A stretch of DNA of 42,627 nucleotides from JAUVKT01 sp964634565 (GCA_964634565.1 CAZWLP010000013.1:1-42627), one strand, 5' to 3'. Positions 17,215-26,033 are shown, counted from the first letter of the stretch. Notes: a model not told the origin generated them from the letters alone. Translations and numbers: made by a program.

Positions 17215-18435
17215 ATGGAAGCATTTAAACTTAATACAATAGAAGAAGCGATAGAAGATATCCGCAACGGGAAACTGGTAATTGTTGTTGACGATGAAGA
17301 CAGGGAAAATGAGGGTGATTTTATTTGCTCTGCTGAATTAACCACTAAAGAAATCGTAAACTTTATGGCAACAAACGGAAGGGGACTGATATGTGTCGCA
17401 CTTCCAGAAGAAAGGTGCGAGGAACTGGAGCTGGATATGATGGTAGGTAAAAACACCTCTCTCCACGAAACACAGTTTACCGTATCGGTCGATATATTAA
17501 GTAAGGAAACCACAACGGGCATATCTGCATCCGATAGAGCCAAGACTATTCAGTCCCTGGTAAATAACAATACGAAACCTGAAGATCTTGCCAGACCCGG
17601 ACATATTTTCCCTTTAAAGGCAAAGTCCAGGGGAGTACTCAGGAGAGCAGGACATACTGAGGCAGCAGTAGACCTCACAAGGCTGGCGGGTCTTAAACCC
17701 GGTGGAACACTTGTTGAAATAATGAATGAAGACGGATCGATGGCAAGAATGCCCGACCTGGTTAAGATAGCAAATAACTTCTCCATAAAGATTATTACTA
17801 TAAGAGATCTTATTAAATACCGCCTCAGCGAAGACAGTATTATTGAAATGGGAGTCAGGGTTAAACTTCCGACAGAATATGGAAATTTTGACTTTATCCC
17901 TTTCAGACAGTTGGGTAACGGGCTCGAACATGCTGCAATTGTTAAGGGAGATTGGAGTATCGATGAACCTGTCCTGGTACGCGTTCATTCTTCGTGCTTT
18001 ACAGGAGATATACTTGGCTCACTAAGGTGCGATTGCGGTCCTCAGCTGCACCACGCAATGCAACTGGTTGAAAAAGAAGGAAAAGGTGCTGTGATTTATC
18101 TGAGCCAGGAAGGCAGAGGCATTGGTCTGTTCAATAAAATAAAGACATATAAACTGCAGGAGGAAGGCCGTGATACCGTGGAAGCAAACCTGGAACTCGG
18201 TTTTGCTGATGATGAAAGAGACTATGGTGTTGGCGCAAATATTCTAAGGGAACTCGGACTTGGTAAAATAAGACTTATATCAAATAACCCTGTAAAGAGA
18301 GCTGGTATTGAAGGTTACGGCATTGATATCGTTGAAACCGTACCACTTGAGATACCTTCTAACCCACATAATAACTTCTACCTAAAGACAAAGGCTGATA
18401 AAATGGGGCATACCCTTACCTGCTATAAGCGTTAG
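17215..18435 (+). CDS. ribBA: Bifunctional 3,4-dihydroxy-2-butanone-4-phosphate synthase / GTP cyclohydrolase II
   Basis: 406 aa from the ATG at 17215; a GTG directly in front (17212) is also in frame and less likely. The N-terminal half (about 1-200) carries the RibB acidic signature VVDDEDRENEGDF, and RPGHIFPL and RAGHTEAAVDL. The C-terminal half (about 205-406) is RibA with zinc cysteines in SSCFTGDILGSLRCDCG, catalytic QEGRGIGL, and NNPVKRAGIEGYGI. Together they make both early precursors of riboflavin from ribulose 5-phosphate and GTP. Full length, both active sites intact. The stop overlaps the stop of the convergent DUF4405-type gene. Confidence 0.96.
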   Translation: MEAFKLNTIEEAIEDIRNGKLVIVVDDEDRENEGDFICSAELTTKEIVNFMATNGRGLICVALPEERCEELELDMMVGKNTSLHETQFTVSVDILSKETTTGISASDRAKTIQSLVNNNTKPEDLARPGHIFPLKAKSRGVLRRAGHTEAAVDLTRLAGLKPGGTLVEIMNEDGSMARMPDLVKIANNFSIKIITIRDLIKYRLSEDSIIEMGVRVKLPTEYGNFDFIPFRQLGNGLEHAAIVKGDWSIDEPVLVRVHSSCFTGDILGSLRCDCGPQLHHAMQLVEKEGKGAVIYLSQEGRGIGLFNKIKTYKLQEEGRDTVEANLELGFADDERDYGVGANILRELGLGKIRLISNNPVKRAGIEGYGIDIVETVPLEIPSNPHNNFYLKTKADKMGHTLTCYKR

Positions 18436-19079
18436 GGTCTGGCTTTATCCTGATGCTCTGCTGGCCCTTTTTGAAGTCTGATCGCACTGTAAATATTCAT
18501 AGGTGAGACCTCGTTGCTTATTGCAAACTCTTGAAGGGATTGCTCCGGATTACCATTAACAAAACCTGCATTTCTTACCTGCTCAATTACAATATCACTG
18601 TCAGACTCAAAGAATCTGTCAGCTATCTCGTTAATCGTCATATCTTCAATGCCGGGAACGGGAGGCTTACCAATATTATTCTCCCATGTATCAGACAGCT
18701 TGTTCCCAAGGTCCATTATACTGATAACAGGAGGTACCTCAAAAAAGGTTAAGAAGAAAATCAGTAAGGCCGTGGCCAGTGCCAGATAAGCCTCCCTGTT
18801 TCTTCGCATACCACTACCCATCTTTCTCTTTAAATACGACAGAAAAGTTTTCCAGTTTATCAGGAACAAATGAAGAATTCCAAAAAATATAAAAAGATAT
18901 GAAAATATTGTATGCTGGGTTTCCCATTGAGATCTGTCTAAACCAAGCATTATCCAGTTGATCCATCTCGCCACTCTGCCTGGAGGGGCAATATAAAGAA
19001 CTATCCCGGTAATAACTATCATAAAAAATGACAATGCCAGACCGACACTAATATACCGTCTCAAAGAAAAAAATTTCAT
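18432..19079 (-). CDS. DUF4405-type integral membrane protein with IF2N-like tail
   Basis: 215 aa from the ATG at 19079 (MKFFSLRRYISVG); an upstream in-frame start at 19106 is less likely. Four predicted helices (about 9-31, 36-46 re-entrant or short, 58-78, 94-114), with His in TQHTIFSYLF and GILHLFLINW that could ligate haem as in cytochrome-b561/DUF4405 relatives. The soluble tail (about 145-205) contains DMTINEIADRFF..VIEQVRNAGF and QSLQEFAISNEVSPMNIYSAIR, two short helical motifs like those at the end of related anaerobe proteins and similar to IF2N modules. A redox or electron-transfer role is inferred only. Stop codons overlap with ribBA. Confidence 0.7.
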   Translation of the reverse strand: MKFFSLRRYISVGLALSFFMIVITGIVLYIAPPGRVARWINWIMLGLDRSQWETQHTIFSYLFIFFGILHLFLINWKTFLSYLKRKMGSGMRRNREAYLALATALLIFFLTFFEVPPVISIMDLGNKLSDTWENNIGKPPVPGIEDMTINEIADRFFESDSDIVIEQVRNAGFVNGNPEQSLQEFAISNEVSPMNIYSAIRLQKGPAEHQDKARP

Positions 19080-19186
19080 GGCAGGATAAAATATATTAAG
19101 CAGCAAATTTACAATAAATATAAATCTGAAATATATAAGCTTATATGATCTAAAACATTATGATTAGATAAGTGATCCATTTTTTA

Positions 19187-19194
19187 TAGCTTTG
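19187..19194 (+). promoter_or_regulatory. -7 box just ahead of fmt
   Basis: TAGCTTTG matches TAnnTTTG and ends only 7 nt before the fmt ATG (19202), implying a very short or absent leader. No strong -33 element was seen. Confidence 0.45.
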
Positions 19195-19201
19195 TTTAAT
19201 A

Positions 19202-20179
19202 ATGGATAAAGGCCCTAGAATATTATTTATGGGAACACCGGATTTTGCCGTTTCGAGTCTCGGTGCACTCCTTATGAACAACTACAATGTTGTGGGAGTA
19301 GTTACTGCTCCCGACAGGCCGGCAGGCAGAGGCAGGAAGGTAAGTCAATCGGCAGTTGCAAGGTACGCAAACGAAAACTTACTTAATCTTCTTCAACCCG
19401 AAAATCTTAAAGACGATTCTTTTATCAGAAATCTTGAAAAACTCTCGCCGGATATTGCTGTTGTGGTTGCTTTTCGCATGCTTCCTGAAGCTGTATGGCG
19501 TATTCCAAAGATCGGCACCTTTAACCTGCACGCTTCCATGCTTCCTCAATACAGAGGAGCTGCGCCAATAAACCATGCACTGATAAATGGTGAAACATCA
19601 ACAGGAATTACAACATTTTTAATAGATGATAAAATAGATACGGGAAATATCCTCTATAGAAGAGAGCTAAAGATAAGTCACAGAGAAAATGCAGGTGAAT
19701 TGCATGACAGGCTGATGCGCTCTGGAGCTAAACTGGTTATTAAAACCATAAATATGCTTGTCGACGGCAAAGCAAAACCAATCAGCCAGAATCAACTTAT
19801 CGGCAAAAACGAGATACTGAAAACTGCCCCAAAGATTTTCAGCAAAGATTGTTTTATTAACTGGTCTGCTAAGGGTGAAATAATTCATAATTTTGTTCGT
19901 GGTCTATCACCATATCCGGGAGCCAGAACATATTTTAAGGTGGGAGATAAAAATTTACTGGTCAAAATATTGGAAGGAAAACACCATAAATTACCTGCCG
20001 CGAAGGAACCAGGCATCCTCAATACAGAATTAGCAGGGAAAATTTTTGTTTCAACCCATGACGGGAATTTTGAACTGATCAGAATTCAGCCCGAAGGGAA
20101 AAAAATAATGAAGATCTCTGACTATCTGCGTGGTACAGATCCTAGTTTAATATCAATATCTAAAGACCCTCCGGTTTAG
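19202..20179 (+). CDS. fmt: Methionyl-tRNA formyltransferase
   Basis: 325 aa, normal length. The N-terminal formyltransferase domain begins RILFMGTPDFAV; catalytic residues Asn108 and His110 lie in FNLHASMLPQYRGAAPI and Asp146 in DDKIDTGNI. The C-terminal OB-like domain carries INWSAKGEIIHNFVRGLSPYPGA. It formylates initiator Met-tRNA in the cytosol using 10-formyl-tetrahydrofolate. The last 20 bp overlap the 3' end of the convergent glucosaminidase gene. No def gene is adjacent. Confidence 0.96.
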   Translation: MDKGPRILFMGTPDFAVSSLGALLMNNYNVVGVVTAPDRPAGRGRKVSQSAVARYANENLLNLLQPENLKDDSFIRNLEKLSPDIAVVVAFRMLPEAVWRIPKIGTFNLHASMLPQYRGAAPINHALINGETSTGITTFLIDDKIDTGNILYRRELKISHRENAGELHDRLMRSGAKLVIKTINMLVDGKAKPISQNQLIGKNEILKTAPKIFSKDCFINWSAKGEIIHNFVRGLSPYPGARTYFKVGDKNLLVKILEGKHHKLPAAKEPGILNTELAGKIFVSTHDGNFELIRIQPEGKKIMKISDYLRGTDPSLISISKDPPV

Positions 20180-21155
20180 TTCTTCTTAGCCATAGCTCTG
20201 TACCAACTTCCGGGTTACGACCCGGCACAAGACCATTCTTCTCATATAATGTTTTAAGCTTTATACCGTAAAGCTGCGAAATTGTATACATGGTCTCCCC
20301 CTCTTTTAGTATATGAAATTCCTTGCCATGTTCTGCTTTGTTTCTCTTTGGCTGCAAATATACAAGCTGCCCGACAACCAGCCCTGCACCATCGGGCAAA
20401 TCATTATATCTGAAGATCTCCCAGCTCAGCAGGTCAAACTCCTTTGCCAGGGACTCATATGTATCTCCCTCTTCTACAAGTATATATTGAATACGGTTCC
20501 TTTCCCTTATACGAGTATTGCTATTATGCAGGACTATTGTCTGTGAGTTCTGAGTACGGAGTTCGGAGTGCGGAGTCCGGGGTACGGATTTGCGGGCACT
20601 TATACGTGAGCCCATCACTAATTTATCGTATTGATGCAGATCATTATCCTCAATGGTTCTTATCAGCATGGAGGCATATTTTGGGTTAGTTGCGTAGCCA
20701 GCCCTTTTTAATCCCTTTGCCCAATTCTTATAATCACCCTGATCGTAGTCAAACAAGAATCTATACCTCGAGCCATTAACAAGAAAATCAGAATGGTCTC
20801 TGAAAGATTCCTCAGGACTCCTGTATTTTCTGAAGCACTCATTTCGCCTGTCATCATCATGATAAATCTTACCTCCCTTCCAATCATTATGACACTTTAT
20901 TCCAAAATGATTATTAGCCTTTGTTGCAAGTCGGCTGCGACCATAATCGGATTCTATTATTCCCTGCGCAAGGGTTATACTTGCCGGTATGCCGGTCCTT
21001 ATCATTTCACTGATTGCTTCATCAGCGTAAAGAGAAGTATACATGGCAACATCACGATTAGAATGACTAATACCCGTCTGTGTATCTATTACTCTCCCCG
21101 GACCACAGGAAACCAGGCCTGTCAGAACTAATAATATAAATAAAACCTTCTTCAT
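20160..21155 (-). CDS. Glucosaminidase-LysM lipoprotein (peptidoglycan hydrolase)
   Basis: 331 aa from the ATG at 21155, chosen because it begins a clean lipoprotein signal (MKKVLFILLVLTGLVSC, Cys17); a start seven codons upstream is possible. The glucosaminidase/FlgJ-type domain spans about 40-172, with the likely catalytic Glu68 in AQGIIESDYG and the family phrase NNHFGIKCH. Two LysM repeats (about 224-268 and 280-324) bind peptidoglycan. The linker at residues 190-204 is encoded by six GAGTNCG-type heptamers and reads RTPHSELRTQNSQ. The enzyme should cleave glycan strands between N-acetylglucosamine and N-acetylmuramic acid in the envelope. Its 3' end overlaps fmt by 20 bp. Confidence 0.92.
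   Translation of the reverse strand: MKKVLFILLVLTGLVSCGPGRVIDTQTGISHSNRDVAMYTSLYADEAISEMIRTGIPASITLAQGIIESDYGRSRLATKANNHFGIKCHNDWKGGKIYHDDDRRNECFRKYRSPEESFRDHSDFLVNGSRYRFLFDYDQGDYKNWAKGLKRAGYATNPKYASMLIRTIEDNDLHQYDKLVMGSRISARKSVPRTPHSELRTQNSQTIVLHNSNTRIRERNRIQYILVEEGDTYESLAKEFDLLSWEIFRYNDLPDGAGLVVGQLVYLQPKRNKAEHGKEFHILKEGETMYTISQLYGIKLKTLYEKNGLVPGRNPEVGTELWLRRTKPEGL
20545..20586. repeat. Tandem heptanucleotide repeat inside the glucosaminidase gene
   Basis: Six contiguous 7-mers on the plus strand: GAGTTCT, GAGTACG, GAGTTCG, GAGTGCG, GAGTCCG, GGGTACG. The fifth position varies and the rest is nearly constant. Being 42 bp (divisible by three) it keeps the reading frame and encodes a short polar linker. 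It resembles short tandem heptamer repeats known as dispersed elements in several bacterial lineages. Confidence 0.85.
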
Positions 21156-21173
21156 ACTTTTCGAATATAGTGC

Positions 21174-21181
21174 CAAAAATA
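21174..21181 (-). promoter_or_regulatory. -7 box of the glucosaminidase gene
   Basis: Minus strand reads TATTTTTG, an exact TAnnTTTG match, 18 bp before the ATG at 21155, implying a leader of about 10 nt. No -33 TTG evident. Confidence 0.45.
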
Positions 21182-21330
21182 GAAAAGAGATTAAGGAATT
21201 CTGATCTGCAAAACAACTATTAATTAACTAATTTTGCTACTTTTAAACAATCCCTGAAATAGTTTTCAAGACCATATAAAGGGTACCTGGAATTTTTTTA
21301 TAGTATTAACGAAGCTTTAAAATATAAATT

Positions 21331-21813
21331 GTGAAGAAAAGAATCGAGATTGAAATAGAGGAATATTACAGTCTGGAAGAACTGGCTGACAAAGACAGGG
21401 AACTTGTGCAGAAAGCAATGGCAGCCACAGATCTTGCCTATGCTCCTTATTCAGGATTTATGGTAGGAGCAGGTGTAAGACTGAAAAGTGGTAAAATTCT
21501 TACAGGTAATAACAGGGAAAATGCAGCCTTCCCTTCCGGCTCATGTGCTGAAGATACTGTAATCTCATATGCAGGTGCCAATTACCCCGATGATCCGATC
21601 GTTACACTCGCAATATCAGCAAAGACAGGAGATTCATTCACTTTATATCCAGTATCACCCTGTGGTAATTGCAGGCAGATTATTGCTGAAGAAGAGGACA
21701 GATCAAAACAGGAAATAAAAATTATCCTTTACGGCAAAGATAAGATTGAGATTGTAAAAGGGATATCAGGATTATTGCCTCTCAGGTTTAGTAAAGACAG
21801 ATTAAAAGGTTAA
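21331..21813 (+). CDS. cdd: Cytidine deaminase
   Basis: 160 aa from a GTG start (MKKRIEIEIEEYY). Zinc and catalytic residues are in SCAED (Cys72, Glu74) and SPCGNC (Cys111, Cys114), and the substrate-binding NRENAAFP is present. Length fits the small tetrameric Cdd type. It deaminates cytidine and deoxycytidine to uridine and deoxyuridine for pyrimidine salvage. An Asp replaces the more usual Arg after CAE. The 3' end overlaps by 4 bp the convergent response regulator. Confidence 0.94.
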   Translation: MKKRIEIEIEEYYSLEELADKDRELVQKAMAATDLAYAPYSGFMVGAGVRLKSGKILTGNNRENAAFPSGSCAEDTVISYAGANYPDDPIVTLAISAKTGDSFTLYPVSPCGNCRQIIAEEEDRSKQEIKIILYGKDKIEIVKGISGLLPLRFSKDRLKG

Positions 21814-22505
21814 TCATCCCCGCTGATAAGCATCTGAAAGCCTGCTCCATGTATATTCTTAATCTGGATCGAAGGATCTGATATCAGATATTTTCTAAGT
21901 TTTGTAATATAAACATCCATACTTCGGGCCGTAAAATAATCGTCAGAGCCCCAGATGGTCTTTAAAGCAGTTTCCCTGCTTAAAAGTGAGTTTGGCGTTT
22001 CAGCGAGGAGCTCAAGGAGCTGAGATTCTTTTGGCGAAAGTTTCTTTTCATCCTTATTATCACAGAGTGTTCGGAGTTTGCGATTAAAAGTAAATTTACC
22101 AATATGTAGAATATCTCCTGTAATCCTGCCCTCTTTGTTCCTTCCTATAATAGCCTTAATCTTAGCCAGCAGTATATCTGTATCAAAAGGTTTTGTAATA
22201 TAATCGTCGGCACCTATACCATAACCGGTAAGGACATCTGTCTTAAGTTTCTTGGCGGTAAGAAAAATTAATGGAATATCAGTATTTATATCCCGTATAC
22301 TCTCAGCAATAGTAAATCCATCTATATTTGGCAGCATCACATCAAGGATGCATAAATCAAACTGCTCCTTTCTGAACCTTTCCATAGCAAACTTACCATC
22401 ATCAACCCAGATTACTTCGAAATCGTTGATCTCCAGGTAAGATTTCAGAACCGATCCAAAACTAAGATCATCCTCAACCAGAAATATTTTTTTCTTATCA
22501 CTCAT
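21810..22505 (-). CDS. rprY: OmpR/PhoB-type response regulator, RprY-like
   Basis: 231 aa. Receiver domain about 5-120 with acidic pocket EDD (11-13), phospho-acceptor Asp55 in CILDVMLP, Thr83 and Lys105 in ITKPF; winged-helix DNA-binding domain about 130-228. It follows the sensor kinase by 11 bp in the same operon, so kinase and regulator form a pair. The layout and sequence resemble RprX/RprY of Bacteroides; the symbol is given on that resemblance and the target genes are not known here. Confidence 0.85.
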   Translation of the reverse strand: MSDKKKIFLVEDDLSFGSVLKSYLEINDFEVIWVDDGKFAMERFRKEQFDLCILDVMLPNIDGFTIAESIRDINTDIPLIFLTAKKLKTDVLTGYGIGADDYITKPFDTDILLAKIKAIIGRNKEGRITGDILHIGKFTFNRKLRTLCDNKDEKKLSPKESQLLELLAETPNSLLSRETALKTIWGSDDYFTARSMDVYITKLRKYLISDPSIQIKNIHGAGFQMLISGDD

Positions 22506-22516
22506 TACTTTTATAT

Positions 22517-24130
22517 CTACCGGGGCAAATATACTTCAAATCTTGTACCTTTTCCCGGTTCGCTGCTTACTGATATAGTTCCGTTGTGAGCTTCAACAAT
22601 AGCTTTAACATAACTTAATCCAAGTCCAAAGCCCTTTACATTATGCACATTACCTCCGGATTGCCTGTAAAATCTCTCAAATATCTTTGACTGTACGGTC
22701 TTACTCATCCCCATACCCCTGTCTTCAACTGTTAATTTTATTCCGGAATCGTTCGTTTCCGTTCTAACTGTTATATCTGGAGCCTCCGGAGAATATTTAT
22801 TTGCATTATCGAGTAGATTATGAACAAGATTTGTAAGATGTTCCAGATCACCTGTAATTACCGGATCCTTAGCTTCAGGAAGGAAGAATATATTACCTCC
22901 CCTCTCATTAATCTGGATTTCAAATGTTTCAATAGATCTCTGAACTATTAAATTTATATCCACCTCTTCAAAAACAAATTCCATTTCACTCTTATCAAGC
23001 GTCGAAATCTGAAGGATGTTCTCAACCTGCTTATTCATTCTGACATTCTCCTTTTTTATCATCCTTACAAAATGTAATACCCTCGATTCGTCTCCAATAA
23101 TTTTAGGATTAGCTATTGTGTCAGCAGCCAGAGATATTGTAGCAATGGGAGTTTTAAATTCGTGAGTCATATTATTGATAAAATCAGATTTCATTTCTGA
23201 AATCTTTTTTTGTCGGATGATAAAAAATATACTTAAAGCGAAGGTAACCATAATAATTATGGAAAAAACTGAGGATGCCCCGAGAATAAGAGACATAGAT
23301 CCGATAATGTAATTGTTTCTCTCAGGAAACTTAAGTGCTAATCTTGTATTAGTATCTATTAAGCTGTTAGGGAAAAGACCCACAGAATAGTTACTTGTCA
23401 TAAAATCCGGTTCCGAAAATTTAGAAGAACGACCATTAACTACTGTACCATTTTCAATTACAGCGAATTCGAAGGGAGTGAAAATTCCGGCATTTGCCAG
23501 TTCCCTCTTTAATGTTGCATATATCAATTCGGTATCGGCACCGGTGCTAAGCTCCCAGTTATATATCTCATTTATCATCTGGTCGCCCATATTTCGCAAC
23601 TCTTCTGTTTTCTTTTGAACCCAACTCTGGAACTTATCTTCCTGGATTTCCATATTCACACTTCTGTCAGGCATTTTATGAACTACAAGCCCTGGAATAT
23701 CACGCCTGGAAATATATCTTATAGAGTCGTTCGAAATAGAAGTCTGTAAGCCTCCTGAAAACATTAGCCTGTCACCTTCTTCTGTAATCCTGACAGAAAA
23801 AGACTCACTGGTTTCAATCGACTGGCCGGGCTTAATATCAGTAAAATCTTTCGGTATATCAATATAAGCCTGAGATAATGGATTTGTTATTATTTCTGAG
23901 GCTTGATTCCGGGGGATTGAATCTGCAAGCGTCATCTGTTCAAAAAATTTAATATTCCTGGCAGACTCCATTTTCCTGGCTGTAGTATACAGGCTCTGAT
24001 AAACAGATCTGTTAAAAAGGTCGTTCCTTACAGCAATAGCATTATTTATCCAGACCAGCTGAACCCATATTATCCCAAGCAGTGATACAACCATCAGTGA
24101 TATCAGGCCAATAAACTTCCATCGCTTCAT
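22517..24130 (-). CDS. rprX: Membrane sensor histidine kinase, RprX-like
   Basis: 537 aa. Transmembrane helices about 7-27 and 283-305 enclose a periplasmic sensor region of about 255 aa with no known-fold motif. HisKA holds FINNMTHEFKTPIA (His323); the HATPase domain holds NLLDNANKYS, DRGMGM and GFGLGLSYVK. Complete. Partner of the response regulator 11 bp downstream. A TAnnTTTG box ends 4 nt before the ATG, suggesting a leaderless or nearly leaderless message. Confidence 0.88.
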   Translation of the reverse strand: MKRWKFIGLISLMVVSLLGIIWVQLVWINNAIAVRNDLFNRSVYQSLYTTARKMESARNIKFFEQMTLADSIPRNQASEIITNPLSQAYIDIPKDFTDIKPGQSIETSESFSVRITEEGDRLMFSGGLQTSISNDSIRYISRRDIPGLVVHKMPDRSVNMEIQEDKFQSWVQKKTEELRNMGDQMINEIYNWELSTGADTELIYATLKRELANAGIFTPFEFAVIENGTVVNGRSSKFSEPDFMTSNYSVGLFPNSLIDTNTRLALKFPERNNYIIGSMSLILGASSVFSIIIMVTFALSIFFIIRQKKISEMKSDFINNMTHEFKTPIATISLAADTIANPKIIGDESRVLHFVRMIKKENVRMNKQVENILQISTLDKSEMEFVFEEVDINLIVQRSIETFEIQINERGGNIFFLPEAKDPVITGDLEHLTNLVHNLLDNANKYSPEAPDITVRTETNDSGIKLTVEDRGMGMSKTVQSKIFERFYRQSGGNVHNVKGFGLGLSYVKAIVEAHNGTISVSSEPGKGTRFEVYLPR

Positions 24131-24134
24131 AATA

Positions 24135-24142
24135 CAAAAATA
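24135..24142 (-). promoter_or_regulatory. -7 box directly ahead of the RprX-like kinase gene
   Basis: Minus strand reads TATTTTTG (TAnnTTTG). Its last base is 4 nt from the ATG at 24130, so transcription would begin at or very near the start codon. The remaining gap to 24311 contains nothing else recognisable. Confidence 0.4.
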
Positions 24143-24311
24143 GGGATATATTATTGAGTTACCCGTATTTTAACTTTTCCTTAACTACTTTTAACCATAC
24201 CTTAAGCTCTTATTATTAAGCAGCATAATACAGTTAACGCATTTACTAAAGAATAAAACGCAAAGACAAATTCAATAATGATAATTGTAGCTGTCGCTGA
24301 TATTTAAATTC

Positions 24312-24986
24312 TTATACCAGGTCCCGGAAAAGTTGCCATATATCATTATCAGGAAGAGGTGCTGTTATTGAGATTTTTTCCTGCTTTACCGGGTGAATAA
24401 AGCTTATTTTATAAGCATGCAGAGATATCCCTCCATCCTTATTTGACCTGCCAAATCCGTATTTAAGATCACCACGAATAGGACATCCAATCTTTGAAAG
24501 CTGGCTTCTTATCTGGTGATGCCTTCCCGTTATAAGGTTTACCTCAAGTAAGTAATAGCTATCTGTTCTGGATACAATTTTATATCTGAGTATAGCTTTT
24601 TTTGAACCCTTAACCTCAGTATCGTAAGCATATGATTTATTTTGCTTTTCATTCTTCTTAAGATAATGGGTAATCTCAGCATCGTCCCCGGGTGGTCGCT
24701 CCTTCACAATTGCCAGGTAGGTTTTATCTACCTTCCCGTCCTGAAACAGACTGTTCATTCGTGAAAGTGCCTTGGATGTTTTTGTAAAAAGAACTACCCC
24801 ACTCACCGGTCGGTCTATCCTATGTGTAATACCAAGGTATACATCCCCTGGTTTTTTGTAAGTGATCTTAATATATTCCTTAACCTTGTCGGCAAGAGTT
24901 ACATCCCCTGTCGAATCGCCCTGTACCAAATCAGAATTATCCTTATATACTGCAATAAGGTGGTTGTCTTCGTAAAGTGTAATCAT
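24312..24986 (-). CDS. RluA-family pseudouridine synthase (no S4 domain)
   Basis: 224 aa. The catalytic loop reads GITHRIDRPVSGVVLF, with Asp58 as the nucleophile; family motifs YLAIVK and INLITGRHHQIRSQL follow, as does the C-terminal LHAYKISFIHP. It lacks the N-terminal S4 RNA-binding domain of RluC/RluD, like RluA itself. It isomerises uridines in rRNA or tRNA; the target position cannot be told. Its start is 5 bp after the panB stop, so the two are probably co-transcribed. Confidence 0.9.
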   Translation of the reverse strand: MITLYEDNHLIAVYKDNSDLVQGDSTGDVTLADKVKEYIKITYKKPGDVYLGITHRIDRPVSGVVLFTKTSKALSRMNSLFQDGKVDKTYLAIVKERPPGDDAEITHYLKKNEKQNKSYAYDTEVKGSKKAILRYKIVSRTDSYYLLEVNLITGRHHQIRSQLSKIGCPIRGDLKYGFGRSNKDGGISLHAYKISFIHPVKQEKISITAPLPDNDIWQLFRDLV

Positions 24987-24991
24987 TAGCT

Positions 24992-25807
24992 TTAATATTG
25001 CTCTTTTTCGTTAGGAAAGTCACGAGACCTTACATCTTCTATATACGCCCTCACTGCGCCCCCTATTTCCTGGTAAAGGTTATGATAGCGTCTCAGAAAT
25101 CTTGGAGAAAATTCCTGGGTAATGCCAAGCAGATCATGTATAACAAGCACCTGTCCGTCTACTTCGCCTCCCGCACCTATACCTATTGTAGGAATAGTAA
25201 GCTCAGCCGTGACTTTTGCAGCCAGCTTTGCAGGGATCTTTTCAAGCACAATTCCAAAAACTCCGGAGCTCTCAAGTAATTTAGCATCTTCCAGCAATAC
25301 CCGAGCTTCTTCCTCTTCTTTTGCTCTTACTACGTATGTGCCAAATTTATGAATTGCCTGAGGTGTAAGCCCGAGATGTCCCATAACGGGAATTCCAGCC
25401 GACAGGATTCTTTCAACCGAATCCTTAATTGCTTTTCCTCCTTCCAACTTTACACCATGTGCACCTGTTTCCTTCATAATCCTGACAGCAGAGGCAAGAG
25501 CCTTTTTTGAATTACCCTGATAAGTCCCGAAAGGAAGATCAACGATTATTAAAGCCCTGCTGGCCGCCCTTACAACAGACTGAGCATGATAAATCATATT
25601 ATCTAAAGTAATCGGAACAGTAGTCTCATGACCTGCCATTACATTGGAGGCTGAGTCGCCAACAAGGATCACATCCACACCAGACTCATCAACGATCTTT
25701 GCAATCGAATAGTCGTATGAAGTAAGCATGGCAATTTTTTCACCCTTTAACTTCATTTCGTTTAAGACATGAGTGGTTACCCGACGTACTGATTTATGAA
25801 TTGACAT
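24992..25807 (-). CDS. panB: 3-methyl-2-oxobutanoate hydroxymethyltransferase (pantothenate synthesis)
   Basis: 271 aa, usual length. Begins MSIHKSVRRVTTHVL; metal and substrate motifs are MLTSYDYSIA, VILVGDSASNVMAGH (Asp51), VDLPFGTYQ, GVKLEGG, MGHLGLTPQ and IGIGAGGEVDGQVLVIHDLLG. Transfers a hydroxymethyl group from methylene-tetrahydrofolate to 2-oxoisovalerate to make ketopantoate in the coenzyme A pathway. First gene of the panB-pseudouridine synthase pair; promoter box at 25835-25842. Confidence 0.96.
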   Translation of the reverse strand: MSIHKSVRRVTTHVLNEMKLKGEKIAMLTSYDYSIAKIVDESGVDVILVGDSASNVMAGHETTVPITLDNMIYHAQSVVRAASRALIIVDLPFGTYQGNSKKALASAVRIMKETGAHGVKLEGGKAIKDSVERILSAGIPVMGHLGLTPQAIHKFGTYVVRAKEEEEARVLLEDAKLLESSGVFGIVLEKIPAKLAAKVTAELTIPTIGIGAGGEVDGQVLVIHDLLGITQEFSPRFLRRYHNLYQEIGGAVRAYIEDVRSRDFPNEKEQY

Positions 25808-25834
25808 TGTTCTTTGGTTTTGATTTCCAGACTA

Positions 25835-25842
25835 CAAAGCTA
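25835..25842 (-). promoter_or_regulatory. -7 box of the panB operon
   Basis: Minus strand reads TAGCTTTG (TAnnTTTG), 27 bp before the panB ATG at 25807. No clear -33 element. It lies in the 226-bp divergent region shared with dnaK, where no CIRCE-type inverted repeat was seen. Confidence 0.45.
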
Positions 25843-26033
25843 CGAATAGTTTTTAATTATATCCCGTTCTTAACTGACACTCTGCTCTGCCTTTTTGTCA
25901 TTTTAGTGCGCCACAAAAATGAAATAACAATTATTAGTGTGTCAAATTTGCATAATTATCAAATAAATATACAGTGGCACAGTGATTGCTTACATAAGGC
26001 AAAACAGAAAAACTTACATAATAATAAAATAAT

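Noticed and set aside
20545..20586. CRISPR array
   Set aside because: The units are contiguous heptamers without spacers and lie inside a coding frame.
25843..26033. Heat-shock operator (CIRCE) or sigma-32-like promoter before dnaK
   Set aside because: No TTAGCACTC-N9-GAGTGCTAA-like inverted repeat and no convincing -35/-10 pair; only a weak CAAATTTG.
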